Shown here piece after piece: positions 18,116 through 29,856 of a stretch of 64,000 bases of DNA (the first letter of the stretch is position 1; each line of letters opens with the position of its first letter). The notes under the pieces are model-generated. The model was not told the origin of the DNA and ran no database searches. It was given only the letters and a program-made list of their open reading frames with translations. The position numbers and the translations under genes were made by a program. The stretch spans positions 205,371-269,370 of the forward strand of contig NZ_WHNQ01000009.1 in NCBI RefSeq assembly GCF_009362785.1. Reading direction: 5' to 3'. The DNA is from Paraburkholderia atlantica (GTDB lineage: Bacteria; Pseudomonadota; Gammaproteobacteria; Burkholderiales; Burkholderiaceae).

Positions 18116-19234
18116 TCAAAGCAGCACGAGATTGTCGCGATGAATCAGCTCGGGCTCGAGCATATAGCCGAGCACCGACTCGATTTCGCCGCTCGGACGC
18201 CGCTGGATCAGCCTGGTTTCCGCGCTGCTGTAGTTCGTCAAACCACGTGCGACTTCGCGGCCCGACGCGCTCAGACACGCGATCACCTCGCCGCGCGCGA
18301 AAGCGCCCTGCACGCCGACGATGCCGATCGGCAGCAGGCTCTTCCCACCGGCGGTCAGTTTTTCGACCGCTCCATCGTCGATCACGACGTGGCCGCGCAC
18401 CTGCAGGTGATCCGCCATCCATTGCTTGCGCGCCGCCATGCGCGCGGTGCGCGCAATCAGCTGCGTGCCGATCGCCTCACCGGCCGCCAGTCTCAGCAGC
18501 ACGTCCGCCTCGCGCCCACTCGCGATCACCGTATTGGCACCGCTATGGGCTGCGCGCTTCGCGGCAAGAATCTTGGTCAGCATGCCGCCGCGGCCGAGGC
18601 TCGAGCCCGCGCCGCCCGCCATCGCCTCGAGATCGGGCGCGCCGGCGTCGGCTTGCTGGACGAGCGTCGCGTTCGGGTTCTTGCGCGGATCGGCGGTGAA
18701 GAGTCCTTGCTGGTCCGTCAGAATGATCAGTGCATCGCCTTCGATCAGATTGGCGACCAGCGCGCCGAGCGTGTCGTTGTCGCCGAACTTGATCTCGTCA
18801 GTGACGACCGTATCGTTCTCGTTGATGATCGGTACAACTCCGAGCCGCAGCAGCGTAAGCAGCGTGGAGCGCGCATTCAGATAGCGCTCGCGGTCGGCGA
18901 GGTCGGCGTGAGTAAGCAGGATCTGCGCAGTCTGGATGGAGTGCTCGGCGAAGCGGCTTTCGTACACTTGCGCGAGGCCCATTTGGCCGACTGCCGCGGC
19001 CGCCTGCAATTCATCGATTTCACGCGGCCGCTTCGTCCAGCCGAGCCGCTGCATGCCCTCGGCGATTGCGCCCGAACTGACCAGCACCACTTCCTGGCCC
19101 TGCGCGCGCAGTGCGGCAATTTGTGCGGCCCAGCGGCCGATCGCCGCATGATCGAGGCCGCGCCCATCGTTCGTGACGAGGCTCGAACCGACTTTGACGA
19201 CCAATCGCCGTGAAGCTGCGATGACGGAACGCAT
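18116..19234 (-). CDS. proB: Glutamate 5-kinase ProB
   Basis: The first step of proline synthesis: ATP-dependent phosphorylation of glutamate. 372 residues: an amino-acid kinase domain starting [14 protein letters not shown] with [17 protein letters not shown] in the substrate region, then a C-terminal PUA domain (about 275-365). The ATG at 19234 has GGGAGA upstream; an earlier in-frame start would add residues without family match. It lies 70 bases downstream of obgE, probably in the same operon. Confidence 0.96.
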   Translation of the reverse strand: MRSVIAASRRLVVKVGSSLVTNDGRGLDHAAIGRWAAQIAALRAQGQEVVLVSSGAIAEGMQRLGWTKRPREIDELQAAAAVGQMGLAQVYESRFAEHSIQTAQILLTHADLADRERYLNARSTLLTLLRLGVVPIINENDTVVTDEIKFGDNDTLGALVANLIEGDALIILTDQQGLFTADPRKNPNATLVQQADAGAPDLEAMAGGAGSSLGRGGMLTKILAAKRAAHSGANTVIASGREADVLLRLAAGEAIGTQLIARTARMAARKQWMADHLQVRGHVVIDDGAVEKLTAGGKSLLPIGIVGVQGAFARGEVIACLSASGREVARGLTNYSSAETRLIQRRPSGEIESVLGYMLEPELIHRDNLVLL

Positions 19235-19303
19235 TGTGCGCTGTCTCCCAAGATGACGCGTGAGGCATGCCGACACCCGCCGCAGGTGCCGGCGCTCGAG
19301 TTG

Positions 19304-20428
<1,125 letters not shown>

Positions 20429-20597
20429 TTACTCCGTCCCATGGTGTACTGCCCGATTCGATGCAGGGGTTGATACTGATTGGATGCTGCTATTTTGCCG
20501 CGCGCGCCGCGCGTTGATCAATCGACCGAACGGCATAGTCGCCGGTGACGAGCGTCAGCTGCGCGGCTTCAGCGCCACGCGAAAGAGGCGCCGTAAT

Positions 20598-20630
20598 AAA
20601 AAAGGCCCCGCGAACTTCGCGGGGCCTTTT
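20598..20630 (-). terminator. Terminator of rplU-rpmA
   Basis: An 11-bp stem GGCCCCGCGAA/TTCGCGGGGCC, followed on minus by six T. It lies about 30 bases after the rpmA stop. Confidence 0.9.
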
Positions 20631-20659
20631 CCGGTCCTGAAGCCCGTGCCTGATTAAAC

Positions 20660-20920
20660 TCAGGCTGCCGGGACGACGGAAACGGTGTGCTTCTTCGCCG
20701 CGCCCTTCGTCGAGAACTGGACGTGGCCGTCCTTCAGCGCGAACAGGGTGTGATCCTTGCCCATGCCGACGTTCTCGCCAGCGTGCATGCGCGTACCGCG
20801 CTGACGCACGATGATGCCACCAGCATTGATAGCCTGGCCGCCGTAAACCTTAACGCCGAGGCGCTTCGATTCGGAGTCGCGGCCGTTCCGGGACGATCCG
20901 CCTGCCTTTTTGTGTGCCAT
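20660..20920 (-). CDS. rpmA: 50S ribosomal protein L27
   Basis: 86 residues, starting [16 protein letters not shown], the flexible N-terminal tail that reaches the peptidyl-transferase centre. It is not preceded by the cleaved pre-sequence seen in Firmicutes. It follows rplU by 25 bases. Confidence 0.98.
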   Translation of the reverse strand: MAHKKAGGSSRNGRDSESKRLGVKVYGGQAINAGGIIVRQRGTRMHAGENVGMGKDHTLFALKDGHVQFSTKGAAKKHTVSVVPAA

Positions 20921-20945
20921 TTGATTTGCTCCTTAACCGGTGCGC

Positions 20946-21257
20946 TTACGCGTTGATCGCGTCGATGCGCAGTTCGGTATAGTTCTGGCGGTGGCCGCCA
21001 TGCTTCTGGTAGTGCTTCCGGCGACGCATCTTGAAGATCGTCACTTTGGCGTGACGCCCTTGCGACACGACGGTAGCCTTGACGGAAGCCCCACTGACCA
21101 GCGGCGTACCGAACTTAATCGATTCGCCTTCGCCCACTGCGAGAACCTGGTCGAGCGTGATTTCAGCGTCAATGTCTGCCGGTATCTGTTCTACTTTAAG
21201 TTTTTCGCCGACGGCAACCTTGTACTGCTTGCCACCGGTTTTTATGACCGCGTACAT
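20946..21257 (-). CDS. rplU: 50S ribosomal protein L21
   Basis: 103 residues, starting [14 protein letters not shown] and ending with the conserved [16 protein letters not shown] region that contacts 23S rRNA. The ATG at 21257 is chosen over an in-frame upstream start because L21 proteins begin at this methionine. A strong promoter lies about 55 bases upstream. Confidence 0.98.
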   Translation of the reverse strand: MYAVIKTGGKQYKVAVGEKLKVEQIPADIDAEITLDQVLAVGEGESIKFGTPLVSGASVKATVVSQGRHAKVTIFKMRRRKHYQKHGGHRQNYTELRIDAINA

Positions 21258-21311
21258 TGAGAACCTCACTCTGTATTCATTTTTCCCACGCACCGCGCGC
21301 GGAAACTCTCG

Positions 21312-21340
21312 ATTATACATAGAGTTAGCTGCTCGGTCAA
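21312..21340 (-). promoter_or_regulatory. Strong sigma70 promoter of rplU-rpmA
   Basis: TTGACC (21335-21340), a 17-base spacer and a perfect TATAAT (21312-21317) on minus, giving an untranslated leader of about 50 bases. Confidence 0.85.
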
Positions 21341-21510
21341 AACCTGCTTACCAAACGGCCTACCGTTCGGGTTCGCCCTCTCTCGCAAGCGCTGGCAGAC
21401 AATAAACCAGCGACGCGCAGCGGCCCGCAGACGGCCTTGGCGAGCGGCCCTCCCGCCATGCGGAAAGCATCCGCGCCGCAGCCGACGACCCGGAAGCGCC
21501 CCGATCGCCT

Positions 21511-21516
21511 TATAAT
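21511..21516 (+). promoter_or_regulatory. Possible -10 element for ispB
   Basis: TATAAT lies 26 bases before the ispB ATG. No recognisable -35 is seen at the normal distance. Confidence 0.35.
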
Positions 21517-21542
21517 TCGCGGCACTACCCAATTCAGCCATC

Positions 21543-22535
21543 ATGTCGTCGACTGCCACCACCTCCCCCAACGTCGCCAGCCTGCTTGCTCCGATCGCCG
21601 AAGACATGCAGCAGGTCAATCGCGTCATCCGGCAACGTCTTGCGTCGGACGTGATGCTGATCAATCAGATTTCCGAGTACATCATCAGCGCCGGCGGCAA
21701 GCGGCTGCGGCCCGCGCTGCTGTTGCTGGTGGCGGGCGCGCTGGGCGATACGACGGGGCACCGGCACGAACTGGCCGCGGTCGTCGAATTCATTCACACG
21801 GCCACGCTGCTGCATGACGACGTGGTCGACGAATCCGATCTTCGGCGCGGCCGTCAGACCGCCAACGCGCTGTTCGGCAACGCCGCGAGCGTGCTGGTCG
21901 GCGATTTCCTGTATTCGCGCTCGTTCCAGATGATGGTCGGCGTGGGCAAGATGCGCGTGATGGAAATTCTGTCGGAGGCGACCAACATCATCTCCGAAGG
22001 CGAAGTGCTGCAGTTGTTGAACATGCACGATGCCGACGTCGACGAAGCCCGCTACATGCAGGTGATCCGCTACAAAACCGCAAAGTTGTTCGAGGCGGCC
22101 GCCCAACTCGGCGCGGTGCTGGCTGGCGCGGATGCGAAAACCGAAGCCGCCGCCGCCGAATATGGCCGCCGGATCGGCACCGCATTCCAGATCATGGACG
22201 ACTGGCTCGACTACACGGGCACGGCCGAGTCGATGGGCAAGAACGCCGGCGACGATCTGCGCGAAGGCAAACCGACGCTGCCGCTCATCTACCTGATCGA
22301 ACGCGGCACGCCCGAGCAATCGGCGCTCGCGCGCGAAGCCATCGAGCAAGGTGGCACCGACCGTTTCGATACGATTTTCGACGCGATCACGCGCTCGGGC
22401 GCGCTCGACCACACGCTCGAGTGCGCGAAGCAGGAGGCGCAAGCAGCTGCGGCAGCGATTTCTTCATTTCCCCATTCCATTTTCAAAGAGAGCCTGCTAG
22501 AATTATGTTCTTACTCGACGGCAAGACAGTCTTGA
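21543..22535 (+). CDS. ispB: Polyprenyl (octaprenyl) diphosphate synthase
   Basis: A trans-prenyltransferase that makes the long-chain isoprenoid side chain of ubiquinone. 330 residues, with the first Asp-rich motif DDVVDESDLRRG (first aspartate of LLHDDVVDE) and the second in MDDWLDYTG. GKRLRPALLLL is the substrate diphosphate-binding region. Chain length cannot be read directly; Burkholderia make ubiquinone-8, so octaprenyl is inferred. It is divergent from rplU, as in E. coli. Confidence 0.94.
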   Translation: MSSTATTSPNVASLLAPIAEDMQQVNRVIRQRLASDVMLINQISEYIISAGGKRLRPALLLLVAGALGDTTGHRHELAAVVEFIHTATLLHDDVVDESDLRRGRQTANALFGNAASVLVGDFLYSRSFQMMVGVGKMRVMEILSEATNIISEGEVLQLLNMHDADVDEARYMQVIRYKTAKLFEAAAQLGAVLAGADAKTEAAAAEYGRRIGTAFQIMDDWLDYTGTAESMGKNAGDDLREGKPTLPLIYLIERGTPEQSALAREAIEQGGTDRFDTIFDAITRSGALDHTLECAKQEAQAAAAAISSFPHSIFKESLLELCSYSTARQS

Positions 22536-22584
22536 ACGAGACTGAAACGCCGAGTTAGTCCGAGTCGAGTCAGCAGTACCAAAT

Positions 22585-22661
22585 CGGGGTGTAGCTTAGC
22601 CTGGTAGAGCGCTACGTTCGGGACGTAGAGGCCGGAGGTTCGAATCCTCTCACCCCGACCA
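22585..22661 (+). tRNA. tRNA-Pro (anticodon CGG)
   Basis: 77 bases that fold as a cloverleaf. The acceptor stem CGGGGTG pairs with CACCCCG, the anticodon stem is CTACG/CGTAG with loop TTCGGGA (anticodon CGG, reading CCG), and the T-arm GGAGGTTCGAATCCTC is present. ACCA is encoded at the 3' end. Confidence 0.97.
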
Positions 22662-22686
22662 GATTCCCCTTGTTAGCTCAAGGTTC

Positions 22687-22719
22687 AAAAACCGCCGCAG
22701 CATTGCTCGGCGGTTTTTT
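22687..22719 (+). terminator. Terminator after tRNA-Pro
   Basis: ACCGCCG pairs with CGGCGGT around a 10-base loop, flanked by A5 and T6. Confidence 0.88.
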
Positions 22720-22902
22720 GTTTTGCGCGGCAGTTTTTTTGCTGCTCTCGTGCCTTTCGATGCTTTCTTTTCAGCCGGCTCGACAGACACAGCGCGTACG
22801 TTGCGACGTTGTCGTTCTAGCGGGGTCGGCTGCCGTCCACGGCGGAGCGCGTGGCCCCCTCTGCTATATTCTGTCCATCCTTTCCCTGATTTTTCACGAC
22901 GC

Positions 22903-24201
22903 GTGGACCAACTTCCCTTATGGGCGCAGATCGGCGCCGTCCTTCTGCTGCTTGTCTGCTCCGCCTTCTTTTCCATTTCCGAGACAGCGATGATGGCGCT
23001 CAACCGTCATCGACTCAAACATCTCGCCAGCAAAAACACCCTCGGCGCGAAAACTACCCAGGGACTACTCGCAAAAACCGATCAGTTGCTGAGCGTGATC
23101 CTGATCGGCAACAACCTGTTCAACACCATCATTCCGGTACTGACCACATCGCTCGCGTTGCATACGTTCGGCCGCAATAGCCTCGTGCTGTCGATCGCGA
23201 CCGGTATCGTCGCCTTCCTCATCATCGTGTTCGCGGAAATCACGCCGAAGATCGTCGGCGCAACCTTTCCCGAAAAAATCGCGCTGCCCGCGAGCCTGCT
23301 GATCGCGCCGCTGATGCGCGTCGCGAAACCGGTGATCTGGTTCGTCAACCTGTTCGCCACCGGCATCCTGCGCGTGCTGCACATCAACACGAAGGGCGCG
23401 CGCGATCAGCGACTGTCCACCGAAGAACTGCGCACCATCGTGCTCGAGTCGGGCAGCTTCATGCCGACCAAACACCGCAGCATCCTGCTGAATCTGTTCG
23501 ACCTCGAAAACATCTCCGTCGATGACGTGATGATCCCGCGCCGCCGCATCGAAGCGCTCGACTTCGATGCACCGTTCGAACAGATCCTGCATCAACTGGA
23601 GACCTGCTACCACAACAAGCTGATCGTCTACCAGGGCGACATCGACCGCGTGCTCGGTGTGCTGCACGTGCGCAAAACGCTGTCAGCGCTGCACAACCAG
23701 GAGCTCGAACGCGATACCTTGCGCGAGCTGCTCGCCGAGCCGTACTTCGTGCCGAGCGGCACGCCGGTGTTCCAGCAGTTGCAGTACTTTCAGGAGAGCC
23801 GGCACCGCATCGCGCTCGTCGTCAACGAATACGGCGAACTGCAAGGCCTCGTCACGCCGGAAGACATCATCGAGGAACTGATCGGCGAATTCACCACGTC
23901 GATTCCGCGTGGCGCCAGTTCGCGCGGCGGCTGGAACGAGGCGGGCGAATGCATCGTCGCGGGCAGCATGCCGTTGCGCGAGCTGAACCGCTGGCTGCAA
24001 CTCGCGCTGCCCACTGATGGCCCCAAAACGCTCAACGGCCTGATTCTCGAAATTCTCGAAGACATTCCCGACGGCGACGTCTGCGTGCGCATCGGCGACA
24101 CCAAGCTCGAAGTGATGCGCAGCGACGATCAGGCAATCCGCACCGTCAAGCTGTTCAAACCGCCGTCGCGCACGAAGGCCGGAAAAGCAAGATCTGGCTG
24201 A
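22903..24201 (+). CDS. CNNM/CorC/HlyC-family membrane protein with CBS pair
   Basis: About 432 residues: an N-terminal CNNM (DUF21) transmembrane domain starting near LPLWAQIGAVLLLLVCSAFFS with the ISETAMMALNRHR motif, a CBS domain pair (about 215-335), and a C-terminal CorC_HlyC domain. Relatives are linked to Mg/Co efflux and, historically, haemolysis; the transported ion here is inferred. The start is uncertain: the GTG at 22903 best fits family N-termini but lacks a clear ribosome-binding site, and the frame extends upstream. Confidence 0.85.
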   Translation: MDQLPLWAQIGAVLLLLVCSAFFSISETAMMALNRHRLKHLASKNTLGAKTTQGLLAKTDQLLSVILIGNNLFNTIIPVLTTSLALHTFGRNSLVLSIATGIVAFLIIVFAEITPKIVGATFPEKIALPASLLIAPLMRVAKPVIWFVNLFATGILRVLHINTKGARDQRLSTEELRTIVLESGSFMPTKHRSILLNLFDLENISVDDVMIPRRRIEALDFDAPFEQILHQLETCYHNKLIVYQGDIDRVLGVLHVRKTLSALHNQELERDTLRELLAEPYFVPSGTPVFQQLQYFQESRHRIALVVNEYGELQGLVTPEDIIEELIGEFTTSIPRGASSRGGWNEAGECIVAGSMPLRELNRWLQLALPTDGPKTLNGLILEILEDIPDGDVCVRIGDTKLEVMRSDDQAIRTVKLFKPPSRTKAGKARSG

Positions 24202-24348
24202 AGTCCGCGCCGTCGCTCGCTAATTGATGGTCAGCATTGCACAGGCTCGCGACGCGCGCCATTAGCCGAATGGCCGAATGGCATTCGGACGCCCGCATCC
24301 GGAAGATGAAGCCGTCATGTTCTACAGGCGGCTCATCACCGGTCTCTC

Positions 24349-25605
24349 ATGCAAACACCCTTTGCTACCGCTGCGGCATTGCCGCGCCCACTCGCTGCCG
24401 ACGGCGAATCCAGCGCAACGAACCTGAACGATCCGGACAACGCCCCGGCCGTGCGGCTGTTGACCGACACGCTGCACGAAGCGACGCGGCGCAATGCGTC
24501 GGATATCCACATCGAGCCGGCCGAGCATGGCTGGCGTGTACGGCTGCGCATCGACGGCGTACTGCATGAAATCCCGCGGCCGCCCGCGCATCTACGCGAC
24601 GCGTTCGTCACGCGTGTGAAGGTGCTCGCGCGCATGGACATCGCCGAGCGACGCGTGCCGCAGGACGGCCGGCTACGCCTTGCGACGTCGCCCGGGCGGC
24701 TCGAGGATTACCGCGTCAATTCGCTACCGACGCTGTTCGGCGAAAAGCTCGTGCTACGACGGCTCGACGCGCTGCCCGCCGATCTTTCGCTCGATTCGCT
24801 CGGCCTCGATCCGCGGCAGCGCGAAGCCGTGGACGCCGCGATCCGCGCGCCTCACGGTCTGATGCTCGTCACCGGACCAACGGGCAGTGGCAAGACGCTG
24901 TCGCTGTACTGCTTCCTGAATCTGCTGAACGGCGAGGCGCGCAACCTGTGCTCGGTGGAAGACCCGGCCGAGATCCAACTGGCCGGCATCAACCAGGTCA
25001 GCGTGCGCGAAAAAGCCGGCCTGACGTTCGCGGTCGCACTGCGCGCGTTCCTGCGTCAGGACCCGGACGTGATCATGGTCGGCGAAATCCGCGACAACGA
25101 AACCGCCGACGTCGCCGTGAAGGCCGCCCAAACCGGCCACCTCGTGCTGTCCACGCTGCATACGAACGACGCGCCCGCGGCCATCGCGCGGCTCATCGAT
25201 ATCGGTGTCGAGCCGTACAACCTTGCCGCCGCGCTGCGGATGGTGACCGCGCAGCGGCTGGTGAGGCGACTGTGCGTCGCGTGCCGCGCACCCGCGCCGC
25301 ATTCGGCGACGGCGCTTCACGCCGCGGGCTTCGGCGAACATGAGCTCGACGGCTGGCAACCGTATGCGGCGACCGGCTGCGCGGCTTGCCATGGCATCGG
25401 CTATCGGGGGCGCGTCGGCATCCATCAGGTGATGCCCGTTTCCGACGCGATGCGCGAGCTGATCGTCGCAAGCGCGGGCGCGCACGAGCTGGCCCGCCTC
25501 GCGCAGACCGAACAGGTCGCGACACTACGCGACGCGGCGTTAGCGCGCGTACGCGACGGCACCACCAGTCTCGCCGAAGCGCTCGCCGCCACGGAGGTCG
25601 CATGA
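24349..25605 (+). CDS. GspE/PulE-type secretion ATPase (short form)
   Basis: The assembly ATPase that powers type IV pilus or type II secretion machines. 418 residues, shorter than PilB/GspE (about 500-570), because the N-terminal N1E/MshEN region is missing; it starts close to the N2 domain (NASDIHIEPAEHGWRVRLR). Walker A GPTGSGKT (residues 176-183), an Asp box and Walker B (LRQDPDVIMVGEIRDNET), and the tetracysteine zinc site CVAC (309, 312) and CAAC (344, 347) are intact. It overlaps the next gene by 4 bases. Confidence 0.9.
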   Translation: MQTPFATAAALPRPLAADGESSATNLNDPDNAPAVRLLTDTLHEATRRNASDIHIEPAEHGWRVRLRIDGVLHEIPRPPAHLRDAFVTRVKVLARMDIAERRVPQDGRLRLATSPGRLEDYRVNSLPTLFGEKLVLRRLDALPADLSLDSLGLDPRQREAVDAAIRAPHGLMLVTGPTGSGKTLSLYCFLNLLNGEARNLCSVEDPAEIQLAGINQVSVREKAGLTFAVALRAFLRQDPDVIMVGEIRDNETADVAVKAAQTGHLVLSTLHTNDAPAAIARLIDIGVEPYNLAAALRMVTAQRLVRRLCVACRAPAPHSATALHAAGFGEHELDGWQPYAATGCAACHGIGYRGRVGIHQVMPVSDAMRELIVASAGAHELARLAQTEQVATLRDAALARVRDGTTSLAEALAATEVA

Positions 25606-26840
25606 GTACCGCCGCGCAGTCACCGACACGGCCCGTCTCAGCCGACCTGCGTTTCAGATGGCGCGGCGTCGACGCGGACGGCACGCGCCAGAGCGGCACA
25701 CTGATCGCACCCGACGCGAGCGCCGCGCGCACGCTGCTCAAACGCGACAACCTCTTTATCGTCGAGCTCGCAACGCAAGGGCCGGCGCCGCGCCCGAAGA
25801 CCAGCGCGGCCGATGTCACGCTGTTCACGCGGCAACTTTCGAGTCTGCTGCGGGCCGGCTTGCCGCTCGCGCCCGCGCTCGAACTGCTCGCGCAGACGCC
25901 GACATCTGGTCAGCGGCAAGGCATGCCGCGAATCGTCGGCACTGTCGCGCGCGACATCACCGCCGGCCTGCGGTTTTCGGCGGCCTTGCAGCGGCATCCG
26001 GCGCAGTTCAATGCGCTGTATTGCCAACTCGTCGAGGTGGGTGAAGCGGCGGGCGCGCTGGTCACCGTGCTCTCGCGCCTCGCCGACGATCGCGAACGCG
26101 CCGCCGCGCAGCGTGCCAAGGTGCGCGCGGCTCTCACCTATCCAGTCGCGATCCTGCTGCTCGCGATCGCGATAACCGCCGCTTTGCTGGTGTGGGTCGT
26201 GCCGACGTTCAAGCAGATCTTCGATGGCTTCGGCGCGAAGCTACCCGCGCCGACGCAGTTCGTGCTGGCGCTCTCGGCGGGTGCCGCGCGCTGGAGTGTG
26301 CCGCTGTTCGTGCTGATGGTCGCAGCGAGCTCGACCATCACGTTCGTGTTGCGTCGATCGACAAACGCGCGCATCCGCTTCGCTCGCCTGTCGCTCAACC
26401 TGCCGGTGGCCGGCCCGCTACTGCGCACGCTGTGCGCGGCGCGCTGGAGTCGCGCGCTCGGCACCCTGCTGTCCGCGGGCACACCGCTCGCCGACGCGTT
26501 CGATTCGCTCACTCAAGCGACCGGCAATGCCTTCTTCGATCGCGCGACGGCAAGCATCGCCATCAGACTGCGGCGCGGCGAACGGCTCGCCGCGGCGATG
26601 CGCGCGGCTCGCTGCTTTCCTGCCGAGGTCGTGCAACCCGTCGCGGTCGCCGAGGAATCCGGCGCGCTCGACAGCATGCTGCTCGATGTCGCGTCGCTTG
26701 CGGATCGCCAGGTCGACGACAGGATCGGCACGCTATCGAGCCTGTGCGAACCGCTCGTGATCGTCGTGCTCGGCACGCTGGTCGGCGGCCTCGTAATCGC
26801 GATGTATCTTCCCATTATTCAACTCGGCAACGTGGTGTAG
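25602..26840 (+). CDS. pilC: Type II secretion/type IV pilus inner membrane protein (PilC/GspF family)
   Basis: The polytopic platform protein that couples the ATPase to pilin extrusion. 412 residues with two T2SSF domains (about 70-195 and 275-400) and three hydrophobic segments; FTRQLSSLLRAGLPLAPALELL is the first-domain signature. The ATG at 25602 overlaps the ATPase stop. Pilus or secretion use cannot be settled without the pilin genes, which are not nearby. Confidence 0.9.
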   Translation: MSTAAQSPTRPVSADLRFRWRGVDADGTRQSGTLIAPDASAARTLLKRDNLFIVELATQGPAPRPKTSAADVTLFTRQLSSLLRAGLPLAPALELLAQTPTSGQRQGMPRIVGTVARDITAGLRFSAALQRHPAQFNALYCQLVEVGEAAGALVTVLSRLADDRERAAAQRAKVRAALTYPVAILLLAIAITAALLVWVVPTFKQIFDGFGAKLPAPTQFVLALSAGAARWSVPLFVLMVAASSTITFVLRRSTNARIRFARLSLNLPVAGPLLRTLCAARWSRALGTLLSAGTPLADAFDSLTQATGNAFFDRATASIAIRLRRGERLAAAMRAARCFPAEVVQPVAVAEESGALDSMLLDVASLADRQVDDRIGTLSSLCEPLVIVVLGTLVGGLVIAMYLPIIQLGNVV

Positions 26841-26867
26841 CATCGCAGCCGAACCCACACCATCACC

Positions 26868-27809
26868 ATGCAGGCTCCTCTTCCGCTCGTGTCACAAACT
26901 TCCTCCAGCCTGCTTGCGGGCTTAGTGCCAGGCCGCTTTGCCAGCGATACCGGCCTCGTGCTCGCGAGCCTGCCAGCCGGCGTGCAGATCGCGTTCGCGA
27001 TCGTGCTCGGCCTCGTCATTGGCAGCTTCCTGAACGTGGTCGTGCATCGACTGCCGATCATGCTCGAGCGTGCGTGGCGCGCCGAAATCAGCGAGGCCAC
27101 CGACGCGCCGCAACCCGACGACGGACTGCCCGAGCGCTATAACCTGTGGGTGCCGCGTAGCGCGTGCCCGCATTGCGGCCACGTACTGAGCGCGTGGGAA
27201 AACTTGCCGTTGTTGAGCTACCTGCTGTTACGCGGCCGCTGTTCCGCATGCGGCACGCGCATCAGTGCACGCTATCCGCTGCTCGAAATCGCGAGCGCCG
27301 CTTTCGCGGCAGGCGCACTGATGGCCTTCGGCCCGACGCTGATGGCACTTGCAGCGTTCGGCCTGTGCGCAACGTTGCTTGCGATGAGCGCGATCGATAT
27401 CGACACGCATCTGCTGCCCGATTCGTTGACCTTGCCGCTGTTGTGGGCCGGCCTGATCGTCAATTTCAACGGCATGTTCGCGAACCTGCATGATGCGGTG
27501 CTCGGGGCTATCTTCGGATATCTGGTGTTATGGGCCGTGCATTGGGCGTTCAGGCTCGTGCGCGGTATCGAAGGCATGGGCTATGGCGACTTCAAACTGC
27601 TCGCGGCGCTCGGCGCGTGGCTCGGCTGGCCAGCGCTGCCGCAGATCGTGCTGGTCGCCGCGGTGGCCGGTGCCGTGATCGGCCTCGCGGCGACGTGGGG
27701 CGGCCGTATGCGCTTCGAGGAGCCGCTGCCGTTCGGACCATTTCTCGCGGCGGGCGGTGCGCTCACGCTGTTTGCCGGCACGCCGCTTTACCTGGCTTTG
27801 GGAGGCTGA
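26868..27809 (+). CDS. pilD: Prepilin peptidase / N-methyltransferase PilD
   Basis: A membrane aspartic protease that cleaves the leader of type IV prepilins and methylates the new N-terminus. 313 residues with an N-terminal DiS_P_DiS zinc region (CPHCGH and CSACGTR) and about seven further helices. Catalytic aspartates lie in SAIDIDTHLLPD and GMGYGDFK. It is the third gene of the cassette, 27 bases after pilC, and is followed at 3 bases by coaE. Confidence 0.95.
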   Translation: MQAPLPLVSQTSSSLLAGLVPGRFASDTGLVLASLPAGVQIAFAIVLGLVIGSFLNVVVHRLPIMLERAWRAEISEATDAPQPDDGLPERYNLWVPRSACPHCGHVLSAWENLPLLSYLLLRGRCSACGTRISARYPLLEIASAAFAAGALMAFGPTLMALAAFGLCATLLAMSAIDIDTHLLPDSLTLPLLWAGLIVNFNGMFANLHDAVLGAIFGYLVLWAVHWAFRLVRGIEGMGYGDFKLLAALGAWLGWPALPQIVLVAAVAGAVIGLAATWGGRMRFEEPLPFGPFLAAGGALTLFAGTPLYLALGG

Positions 27810-27812
27810 AGC

Positions 27813-28427
27813 ATGTTCGTTGTGGGACTCACCGGCGGCATCGGTAGCGGCAAGTCGACGGTTGCCAATCTGTTCGCCGCGCGCGGCGTGCCGCTCGTCG
27901 ATACCGACGTGATCGCGCATCGCATCACCGCGCCGCATGGCCTCGCGATGCCGCACATTGCCGCCGAATTCGGTACAGAGTTCGTCGCCGCCGACGGCTC
28001 GCTCGATCGCGCGCGCATGCGCACGCTGGTGTTCAGCGACGACACCGCGCGCAAACGTCTCGAAGGCATCACGCATCCGCTGATTCGCGCGGAAACCGAG
28101 CGCGAAGAGCGCGAAGCGCAAGGCCCGTATGTGATCGTCGTGGTGCCGTTGCTGGTCGAGTCCGGGACCTGGAAGAACCGCGTGAATCGCGTGCTCACCG
28201 TCGATTGCAGCGTCGACACGCAAGTCGCACGAGTGATGAGCCGCAACGGCTTCAGCCGTGAGCAGGTGCTCGCGATCATCGCGCGCCAGGCTACGCGCGA
28301 AGCGCGCCTCGCCGCCGCCGACGACGTGATCGTCAATGACAATGCGCCGCGCCTGGAACTCGAGGCGCAGGTGGACGCTCACCATCAAGCGTATCTGTCG
28401 CTCGCGAAGGGTGAGGCAGAGTCGTAG
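27813..28427 (+). CDS. coaE: Dephospho-CoA kinase CoaE
   Basis: The last step of coenzyme A synthesis: phosphorylates the 3'-OH of dephospho-CoA. 204 residues with P-loop GGIGSGKST (residues 8-16), [10 protein letters not shown] and the lid region [13 protein letters not shown]. It is placed directly after pilD, the common pilD-coaE-zapD-yacG order in proteobacteria. Confidence 0.96.
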   Translation: MFVVGLTGGIGSGKSTVANLFAARGVPLVDTDVIAHRITAPHGLAMPHIAAEFGTEFVAADGSLDRARMRTLVFSDDTARKRLEGITHPLIRAETEREEREAQGPYVIVVVPLLVESGTWKNRVNRVLTVDCSVDTQVARVMSRNGFSREQVLAIIARQATREARLAAADDVIVNDNAPRLELEAQVDAHHQAYLSLAKGEAES

Positions 28428-28614
28428 TGCGCGAAGGTCTCAGGTCGGCCTCGCCGCAAGCATCAAACGCACGATGCCCTGTGCAGGCAGATTCGCATCC
28501 TCGACACGCGTCGTCACCGACACAATTGAACTTTTGCGCGCATGCGGGAGCCGAAGCGCTCATACACGGGGAACTGACAAAAAAGTTGCGAAAGCACGCG
28601 GAAAGCGTGCGTGA

Positions 28615-29441
<827 letters not shown>

Positions 29442-29499
29442 CCGCCTGTCAAGCACCGCCGCATTGAGCGGCGCACACCGGATTTGACCGAACGTGCCT

Positions 29500-29527
29500 T
29501 TGAAGCGGCGCGAAATAGCCCTATATT
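29500..29527 (+). promoter_or_regulatory. Predicted promoter of yacG
   Basis: TTGAAG (29500-29505), a 16-base spacer and TATATT (29522-29527), 37 bases before the yacG ATG. Confidence 0.5.
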
Positions 29528-29564
29528 CGTTACTTGTTCCGTTTGCGATTGACCGTCCGACCGT

Positions 29565-29768
29565 ATGCCTACCGTCGTCAAATGTCCTACCTGCGGTAAA
29601 GATGTCCGCTGGACCCCCGAGAGTCGCTTCCGTCCTTTCTGCTCCGAGCGCTGCAAGCAGATCGATCTCGGCGCATGGGCCGCCGAAAAATACCGGATTG
29701 GCGGCAATGAACAGGAAGGGTCTTCGTCCGAAGAGGAAACGCCGCGCGGCGACTACAACCCGCACTGA
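29565..29768 (+). CDS. yacG: DNA gyrase inhibitor YacG
   Basis: A 67-residue zinc-ribbon protein that binds GyrB and inhibits gyrase in E. coli. The four zinc ligands are Cys7, Cys10, Cys26 and Cys30 (CPTC and CSERC). The C-terminal third is acidic and Ser/Glu-rich. Confidence 0.94.
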   Translation: MPTVVKCPTCGKDVRWTPESRFRPFCSERCKQIDLGAWAAEKYRIGGNEQEGSSSEEETPRGDYNPH

Positions 29769-29780
29769 GCGAGCCAGTAA

Positions 29781-29836
29781 AAAAGCCACGCGTACCGACG
29801 CTGCCGAGACAGCGCCCGCTATCGCGTGGCCTTTTC
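29781..29836. terminator. Composite hairpin between yacG and the Nudix gene
   Basis: An outer 8-bp stem GCCACGCG/CGCGTGGC, with an A-run before and CTTTT after, encloses a smaller CGCTG/CAGCG hairpin. It is likely shared by the convergent genes. Confidence 0.7.
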
Positions 29837-29856
29837 AGTCACTCTGTTTCAATCAA

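Noticed and set aside
22585..22902. An integration site at tRNA-Pro
   Set aside because: No integrase, no duplicated tRNA 3' end, and the neighbours are core genes.
28594..28610. The GCACGC/GCGTGC hairpin as terminator of the pilD-coaE transcript
   Set aside because: No T-run follows, and it abuts the predicted zapD promoter; left unassigned.
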